From Nitrospirota bacterium (GTDB taxonomy: Bacteria > Nitrospirota > Thermodesulfovibrionia > Thermodesulfovibrionales > Dissulfurispiraceae): a stretch of DNA of 10,145 bases. Where the stretch lies: the NCBI GenBank assembly GCA_013349595.1, contig DUZI01000041.1:1-10145 (forward strand), written 5' to 3'. Position numbers and translations under genes: made by a program. Each line of letters starts with the position of its first letter. Positions within the stretch are counted from its first letter, which is position 1. This document shows, piece after piece, positions 6,263-10,145 of this stretch. Under the pieces are notes generated by a model. It was not told the DNA's origin. It did not search any database and saw only the letters and a program-made list of their open reading frames with translations.

Positions 6263-7831
6263 TTACCTTGCATATTCAACAAATCTACTTTCCCTAACAA
6301 CAGTTACCTTAATCTGTCCTGGATAAGTCATCTCGGTTTCTATCTTGCGAGCTAAATCCCTTGAAATCAATGCGCACAATTCATCTGCAGTATCTTCTGG
6401 TTTCACAATAATTCTAACCTCTCTTCCTGCCTGTATAGCATAACACTTTTCTACACCACTAAAAGACATAGCAAGCTCTTCTAACTTTTCAAGTCTTTTT
6501 AAATAATTTTGTATGCTTTCTCGTCTAACACCTGGTCTTGCAGCAGATAGCGCATCGCTTGCAGCAACCAAAGCGGATTCAATACAACTTACTTCAATGT
6601 CACCGTGATGAGACATAATAGCATTGATTACCTTGTCTTTTTCATGGTACTTTTTTGCAAGATTAGCACCTATCTCTTGATGAGAACCTTCCATCTGATG
6701 ATCCACTGCCTTTCCAATATCATGTAATAAACCAGCTCTTTTAGCGAGCTTTATATCTACTCCAAGTTCACCTGCCATCATACCGGCAAAGTAAGCTACT
6801 TCTTTTGAATGTTCAAGGACATTTTGACCGTAAGAATAACGATATTTTAACCTACCAATAGTTTTTATCAATTCAGGATGAATCCCTGAAATATCGAGTT
6901 CAAATACTGCCTTTTCACCTTCTTCTTTTATTGTTATCTCAACCTCTTTTTTAACCTTATCTACAATTTCTTCAATACGAGCTGGATGTATCCTACCATC
7001 AGAAATAAGACGTTCTAATGAGATCCTTGCAATCTCTCTCCTTACAGGGTCATGGGCTGAAAGGGTTACAAGCTCAGGTGTGTCGTCAACAACAACATCA
7101 ACACCTGTAGCAGACTCAAAAGCCCTTATATTTCTACCTTCTCTTCCAATTATCCGCCCCTTCATCTCATCACCAGGAAGGCTTACTGCTGATATGGTTG
7201 CATCAGCTACATAGTCATTTGCATATCTTTGAATAGCAAAACTTATAATTTCTTTTGATTTTCTCTCTGCCTGTTCTCTTGTCTCTTCTTCAATTTTTTT
7301 TATGAGCCTTGCAGCATCAAATCTACTTTCATGTTCAATCTTATCAAGTAGTTCTTTTTTAGCATCCTCAGATGTTATCCCAGAAATCCTTTCCAACACT
7401 TTTGTTTGTTCTAAAATTAAGGAATTATATTGCTGTTCTTTTATATTTAGAGATACCTCTCTGTTAACAATATCCTTTTCCTTCCTATTTAATTCATTTT
7501 CTCGCTTTTCAATATGATCTAATCTCCTGTCTATCTGCTCTTCCTTTTGCCTTAATCTTTTTTCTAGCTGGTTTTGTTCTTTTGTCCTTTCTTTTATCTC
7601 TCTTTCTGCTTCACTCTTTAACTGAAAAACCATTTCTTTGGCCGATAGAGCAGCTTCTTTTTTGATGTTTTCAACCTCTTTTTTTGCTTCTTCAATTAGT
7701 GAATTACTTTTAGCTTTAATGGCTTTAAGCTTAACTTCCATTGATTTTTTATTGAAATACACATAGACATAACCTGCTATTATGCCAACAACAAGGGCTA
7801 AAAAAATAATTAAAATTGAATTATCCATCAT
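6263..7831 (-). CDS. rny: Ribonuclease Y
   Basis: A membrane-anchored endoribonuclease that starts mRNA decay, cleaving single-stranded AU-rich sites. At 522 residues it is standard size. Residues 4-26 form the N-terminal transmembrane anchor. About 30-200 form a highly charged Lys/Glu coiled coil. About 217-262 form a KH RNA-binding domain with GRIIGREGRN (225-234). About 335-430 form the HD hydrolase domain, with H341, the H370-D371 pair in LLHDIGKA, SHQEIG (383-388), H408-H409 and D426 in SDALSAARPG. The C-terminal family domain ends RFVEYAR, as is typical. There are two adjacent ATGs (7831 and 7828). AGGAG at 7837-7841 is five bases from the first and eight from the second, so the second may be the true start (521 residues). 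ymdB follows 7 bp downstream. Identification is firm. Confidence 0.98.
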   Translation of the reverse strand: MMDNSILIIFLALVVGIIAGYVYVYFNKKSMEVKLKAIKAKSNSLIEEAKKEVENIKKEAALSAKEMVFQLKSEAEREIKERTKEQNQLEKRLRQKEEQIDRRLDHIEKRENELNRKEKDIVNREVSLNIKEQQYNSLILEQTKVLERISGITSEDAKKELLDKIEHESRFDAARLIKKIEEETREQAERKSKEIISFAIQRYANDYVADATISAVSLPGDEMKGRIIGREGRNIRAFESATGVDVVVDDTPELVTLSAHDPVRREIARISLERLISDGRIHPARIEEIVDKVKKEVEITIKEEGEKAVFELDISGIHPELIKTIGRLKYRYSYGQNVLEHSKEVAYFAGMMAGELGVDIKLAKRAGLLHDIGKAVDHQMEGSHQEIGANLAKKYHEKDKVINAIMSHHGDIEVSCIESALVAASDALSAARPGVRRESIQNYLKRLEKLEELAMSFSGVEKCYAIQAGREVRIIVKPEDTADELCALISRDLARKIETEMTYPGQIKVTVVRESRFVEYAR

Positions 7832-7992
7832 TGTCTCTCCTAATATAAATTTTGGAGATTTAAGATTTGACAGGAATTAGCTTGTTGTATGTGCTGATAT
7901 TTTAGAAATCAAGGAGTTAGATTTGAATATTAAATATATGTAAGATGAAATCTTCTATAAAATCTATCTTCAAACTTGAACCCCTCAATTAT

Positions 7993-8021
7993 TTATTTTG
8001 CTTACCTTTGCTTATTGTCAA
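7993..8021 (-). promoter_or_regulatory. Candidate promoter of the rny-ymdB operon
   Basis: On the minus strand a perfect TTGACA (8016-8021) is followed after 17 bases by AAATAA (7993-7998), a weak -10. It lies just downstream of the 6S-like RNA and about 160 bases before rny. The intervening 7832-7992 is AT-rich and holds no gene that I can recognise. Confidence 0.4.
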
Positions 8022-8034
8022 ATCAGAAATCTAT

Positions 8035-8218
8035 ATAAACACCCGCTCTGGGGTGTAAGCGAAAATTAGATCCCTGATTCTACAGGTGGATGCCTCCAGA
8101 TCTGTTTAGGCTGCCTCTGCTATGAGGTATGCACACCACATGACCTAATCTGGCTTCCAAAATGATCTAATTTGCTGGATCAACATTTTCGCCTGAAGCA
8201 CCATCAGAGCAGGCAAGG
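8035..8218 (-). ncRNA. ssrS: Candidate 6S RNA
   Basis: 6S RNA mimics an open promoter and sequesters the housekeeping RNA polymerase holoenzyme. The minus-strand transcript of about 184 nt can fold into one long rod. The closing stem pairs 8205-8213 with 8042-8050 (9 bp), 8199-8202 with 8052-8055, 8185-8192 with 8059-8066 (8 bp, GCGAAAAU) and 8177-8181 with 8069-8073. Then comes a large symmetric bubble (8154-8176 against 8074-8095, 23 and 22 nt). The apical arm pairs 8148-8153 with 8096-8101, 8144-8147 with 8107-8110 and 8124-8127 with 8114-8117. Size, closing stem, central bubble and apical arm match the 6S architecture. It is GC-richer than its surroundings and has its own promoter. Placement upstream of rny fits my recollection of 6S near zapA and rny in some Deltaproteobacteria. 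No consensus primary sequence was checked, and another structured RNA is possible. Confidence 0.68.
8039..8056 (-). terminator. 3' hairpin with U-rich tail at the end of the 6S-like RNA
   Basis: ACACCC-CAGAGC-GGGTGT on the minus strand forms a perfect 6-bp stem with a six-base loop, followed by TTATATAG. It could act as a weak terminator. It uses the same bases as the 3' strand of the rod's closing stem (8042-8055), so the two folds are mutually exclusive. Confidence 0.4.
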
Positions 8219-8224
8219 TATTAT

Positions 8225-8254
8225 TTTATAACAAATATATGACAAAGGTTTCAA
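8225..8254 (-). promoter_or_regulatory. Sigma70-type promoter of the 6S-like RNA
   Basis: On the minus strand TTGAAA (8249-8254) and TATAAA (8225-8230) are separated by 18 bases. The predicted start, near 8218, falls five bases before the first paired base of the closing stem (8213). Both hexamers match consensus at five of six positions. This fixes the likely strand and 5' end of the RNA. It lies in the 44-base gap after the lipid kinase gene. Confidence 0.6.
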
Positions 8255-8262
8255 GTTTATTT

Positions 8263-9198
8263 TTATTGTGCTTTATTATCGAGAAATTTTTGACTAACTA
8301 CAAGTCTAATAGCTTTCTCTGCAATTGATACACTTATTGGCAGACTACCAAGATAATCACCGTCAATTTGAATAGAACCATTTCCTTCTATTATTAAATT
8401 ATGTGCCTTGAAATACCTTATATCTTTTAATCTTAAATGTTGTCCAGATAATATAGCTAAAATATATTTCAGGAGACTTTTTTTGTCTGAAGAAACTGTA
8501 GTAAAACAATAAAAATAAGGTGATAATAATGTAGCCTCTGGTGAGATGATAAATGAACCACCATAACGAGAACTTTTACATATGATTATGTTTGAGCAAT
8601 CAATATCATAGTTTTCATCTACTCTGACATCGATATGACTTGTTTTATAAGTAAAAAAGGTTTTCATGCCACTTGATATATAGGCAAATTTACCAAATAT
8701 TCTTTTTTTTCTTAAATCAACATTTTTTACTGTCTCTGCATCATATCCAATACCAGCCATTAGTATAAAATATCTTGATTTCAAGTTTGTCTGTTTTAAA
8801 AATTTTATTAAACCAAGATTTGCGAAAATAACTCTACCATTCAAAATAGTCTCAATAGCATCATCGATTTTTAATGGTATAAACAACTCTCTTGCAAGCA
8901 CTGAGGTTGTTCCAAGTGGTAAAACAGCCATAGGGATATTTGAATAAACAAGACCATTAGCAACCTCGTTATATGTTCCATCACCTCCACATGCAATAAT
9001 AAGTGTATTATTTTGGAAAGATTTATCCTTTGAAATCTCTTTACAAATCTCTTCACAATGTCCTTTATAATTAGTCTCTTTGATAATGACCTCATATCCT
9101 CTCTTCTTTAAAATTGTATTGAAACAACTGAGAGACCTGTTTTCGCTCCCACCTGCAGCAGGGTTGACAATTAGGAATATTTTTTTATAAGTTGACAT
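8263..9198 (-). CDS. Diacylglycerol kinase-family lipid kinase (YegS/DgkB/BmrU type)
   Basis: An ATP-dependent lipid kinase of the DAGK catalytic-domain superfamily; relatives phosphorylate diacylglycerol or other lipids in phospholipid recycling. It has 311 residues, the normal length. Motifs: NPAAGG (12-17), the nucleotide-binding GGDGTYNEVANGL (71-83), PLGTTSVLARE (94-104, where the family often has PLGT.N..AR), AGIGYDAE (148-155) and the C-terminal IQIDGD (277-282), near the usual catalytic DGE/DGD. There are no transmembrane segments, so it is probably a peripheral membrane or cytosolic enzyme. The ATG at 9198 gives the expected MSTYKKIFLIVNPAAGG start but lacks a Shine-Dalgarno. The 6S-like RNA follows downstream. 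Which lipid is the substrate cannot be read from sequence, and sphingosine-kinase-like and NAD-kinase-like relatives share this fold. Confidence 0.92.
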   Translation of the reverse strand: MSTYKKIFLIVNPAAGGSENRSLSCFNTILKKRGYEVIIKETNYKGHCEEICKEISKDKSFQNNTLIIACGGDGTYNEVANGLVYSNIPMAVLPLGTTSVLARELFIPLKIDDAIETILNGRVIFANLGLIKFLKQTNLKSRYFILMAGIGYDAETVKNVDLRKKRIFGKFAYISSGMKTFFTYKTSHIDVRVDENYDIDCSNIIICKSSRYGGSFIISPEATLLSPYFYCFTTVSSDKKSLLKYILAILSGQHLRLKDIRYFKAHNLIIEGNGSIQIDGDYLGSLPISVSIAEKAIRLVVSQKFLDNKAQ

Positions 9199-9325
9199 TT
9201 ATTTGTTGAAACATATTTATGAATAACTTTATTAACTTTAATTGTTGTTTAAAAAATGAAAAAAAATTTTATCTCTCCGTTAAATTTAAAAACCTGAGAC
9301 TTATAAAAAAGTACTAAAAAAGTCT

Positions 9326-9354
9326 ATTCTTCTTTGATAATCTGAGTTTGTCAA
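9326..9354 (-). promoter_or_regulatory. Possible promoter of the lipid kinase gene
   Basis: On the minus strand a perfect TTGACA (9349-9354) is followed after 17 bases by AAGAAT (9326-9331, four of six). The start would be near 9319, giving a leader of about 120 bases. It lies only 14 bases from element copy 2. Tentative. Confidence 0.38.
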
Positions 9355-9368
9355 ATTTGATAAAGAAA

Positions 9369-9550
9369 CCCAAAAATAGCGATATGAAGGGCTGTTTCGG
9401 AATTTTTATAATCGACGAATTCATTTTATTCCTTTATAATGTAATGCCTTTTGCTAAAGTTTCCAAAATTATAAGGTGTCGTATAAAAATTCCTCACCAA
9501 CTCTTCATACTTGATTTTATTAAGTTCTCGGTTCTATCGCTGATTTTGGG
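9369..9550 (+). mobile_element. MITE-like palindromic element, copy 2 (182 bp, diverged)
   Basis: Begins CCCAAAAATAGCGATATGAAG and ends CTATCGCTGATTTTGGG, the same termini as copies 1 and 3. Here the two ends are very good inverted repeats of each other (CCCAAAA...GCGATA on both strands). Inner arms GGAATTTTTATAATCGAC and GTCGTATAAAAATTCC pair almost perfectly. Compared with copy 3 it is about 24 bases shorter, through small deletions in the centre and right side. Flanks share AAGAAA (9363-9368 and 9551-9556), a partly decayed target duplication. It appears to be the oldest or most altered of the three copies. Confidence 0.8.
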
Positions 9551-9637
9551 AAGAAATTTCTGCCTTTATAAGATTACTTTTTTAATCTATGTTATTTAAA
9601 AAATATACCTTTTAAAAAGGGCTTGTCAAGTATTTTG

Positions 9638-9644
9638 GGACGTT
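9638..9644. repeat. 7-bp target-site duplication, left of element copy 3
   Basis: GGACGTT abuts the element start CCTTAAAATAG and recurs exactly at 9851-9857. Confidence 0.8.
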
Positions 9645-9850
9645 CCTTAAAATAGCGATATGAAGGGCTGTTTCAGGATTTTTATAATCGACAAATTTTA
9701 TTATTTTGCTTTATTCATTATAATGCAATGCCTTACGACAAAGCCCCTTAGGAACTTTTTTATAAGGTGTCGTATAAAAATTCCACACCAGCCCTTCCTA
9801 TCTTGCTTGCTGATTTTACTAAGCTTTTTAGTTCTATCGCCGATTTTGGG
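9645..9850 (+). mobile_element. MITE-like palindromic element, copy 3 (206 bp)
   Basis: Begins CCTTAAAATAGCGATATGAAG and ends TTCTATCGCCGATTTTGGG. It is flanked by exact 7-base repeats GGACGTT (9638-9644 and 9851-9857). Structure: imperfect 16-bp terminal inverted repeats; inner inverted arms 9665-9692 (GGGCTG...ATCGAC) and 9769-9794 (GTCGTATAAA...CAGCCC) around a 76-base loop containing CATTATAATG; and a small ACTAA-GCTTT-TTAGT hairpin near the right end. It is the closest match to copy 1, in opposite orientation. No transposase is encoded, so it would depend on an enzyme supplied elsewhere in the genome. The open frame crossing it is not conserved in copy 1. Confidence 0.85.
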
Positions 9851-9857
9851 GGACGTT
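9851..9857. repeat. 7-bp target-site duplication, right of element copy 3
   Basis: GGACGTT immediately follows the element end GATTTTGGG and matches 9638-9644. Confidence 0.8.
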
Positions 9858-9901
9858 AATCTGTCTGTATTTGATATTGCCAAAGGGGTTAGGATATAAA
9901 A

Positions 9902-9945
9902 TATCTGAGCAGTGTAGCAGACTATTAAATGACTTGTCTCAGATA
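9902..9945. repeat. Inverted repeat TATCTGAG...CTCAGATA
   Basis: Eight-base arms at 9902-9909 and 9938-9945 with a 28-base spacer that also holds AGAC, able to pair with GTCT. On the minus strand the stem is followed by TTTTAT, so it might terminate a minus-strand transcript entering from the right. On the plus strand it is followed by seven A's. Weak evidence. Confidence 0.35.
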
Positions 9946-10040
9946 CAAAAAAAGAGACTTTTTTCTTTGTCCTTTGTCATCAGATATCAGTGTAAAGGCT
10001 AAAGAACTAAATAGCAAAGCTCTCTATGTTATATGAAAAA

Positions 10041-10145
10041 ATGACCAATGACAGGCATGACGATATCGTTTCTAATAGCATCCCAATAGTGCAGGCTCAG
10101 CAATATAAGGGAAGGCTTTGGGGCACGCGGACCAAACCATACGTT
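10041..10145 (+). CDS. Uncertain partial open frame at the right edge
   Basis: ATG at 10041 opens 35 codons (MTNDRHDDIVSNSIP... to ...GTRTKPYV) and runs off the window. It extends in frame upstream only to a stop at 10008-10010, with another ATG at 10026. Neither ATG has a Shine-Dalgarno. I do not recognise the protein. The opposite strand is also open over the same bases: one minus-strand frame (ending FGPRAPKP...NDIVMPVIGHFFI, stop near 10031) reads like a protein C-terminus and would agree with the direction of every other gene here. Base composition rises clearly towards GC in 10045-10145 compared with the repeat-filled region to its left. Coding on either strand, or an RNA, is possible. 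Confidence 0.22.
   Translation, partial: MTNDRHDDIVSNSIPIVQAQQYKGRLWGTRTKPYV

Noticed and set aside
7302..7517. Plus-strand open frame opposite the rny coiled coil
   Set aside because: The Lys/Glu-rich coiled coil of RNase Y produces Ser/Leu/Phe-rich antisense readings free of stops; this is an artefact of composition.
8035..8218. Riboswitch (TPP, SAM, cobalamin, glycine, FMN, c-di-GMP) controlling rny
   Set aside because: None of the conserved core strings of these classes is visible. The structure is a single long rod with a central bubble and lies behind its own promoter, which fits 6S RNA better.
8035..8218. tmRNA, SRP RNA or RNase P RNA
   Set aside because: No tRNA-like ends or tag frame, no GGAAG/SRP core and no RNase P core motif such as GAGGAAAGTC were found on either strand.
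8871..9095. Second minus-strand frame within the lipid kinase gene
   Set aside because: It lies out of frame inside a gene with intact kinase motifs and has no recognisable features.
9369..9850. CRISPR array or tandem repeat
   Set aside because: Only two direct copies occur here, each about 200 bp, internally palindromic, separated by 94 bp and carrying their own target duplications. That is not the short-repeat, equal-spacer pattern of CRISPR.
9348..9899. Two small plus-strand open frames with similar peptides (MKGCF.IFIID...RCRIKIPHQ) in copies 2 and 3
   Set aside because: The similarity follows from the repeated DNA. The equivalent frame in copy 1 has stops and shifts (for example TAA after TTTATTCAT), so there is no sign of selection for a protein.

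Overview
The window is about 10 kb of AT-rich bacterial DNA. All eight recognised protein genes lie on the minus strand, so transcription runs from right to left. A TolC-type outer-membrane channel, an MlaD-like inner-membrane lipid-transport subunit and a signal-peptide-bearing Tim44-domain protein point to a Gram-negative (diderm) bacterium. RNase Y followed by the YmdB-type phosphoesterase is a pairing seen in Firmicutes and in several deep-branching diderm groups, such as Deltaproteobacteria and Nitrospirota. I cannot place the organism more precisely from sequence alone.

Layout in transcription order. The right end (about 9199-10145) has no convincing complete gene. It holds two copies of a roughly 200-bp palindromic element and, at the very edge, a more GC-rich stretch with a short partial open frame of uncertain status. 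A diacylglycerol-kinase-family lipid kinase follows (8263-9198). The 431-bp gap after it contains what looks like a 6S RNA gene: a promoter, then a 184-nt rod-shaped fold with a large symmetric central bubble. Next come RNase Y (rny, 6263-7831) and the YmdB-type phosphodiesterase (5476-6255), 7 bp apart. After a 160-bp gap there is a tight four-gene unit: mlaD-like (4872-5315), a tolC-like gene (best start 4858), speE (2605-3441) and rsmE (1855-2595). A third copy of the element lies in the gap after rsmE, in the opposite orientation. Finally a Tim44-domain membrane protein (570-1556) is followed 10 bp later by chorismate synthase (aroC), which is cut by the left edge.

Functional reading. rny and ymdB form an RNA-turnover and signalling pair. 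mlaD with tolC resembles part of a trans-envelope lipid or small-molecule export system, but its permease and ATPase are missing from the window. speE, rsmE and aroC are housekeeping genes (polyamines, 16S rRNA modification, aromatic amino acids).

The two most notable items are non-coding. The first is a family of non-autonomous mobile elements (MITE-like) of 182-206 bp. Its copies have imperfect terminal inverted repeats beginning CCC/CCT, nested inner inverted arms, and 7-bp flanking duplications that are exact for two copies and decayed for the third. No transposase is present. The second is the candidate 6S RNA upstream of rny.
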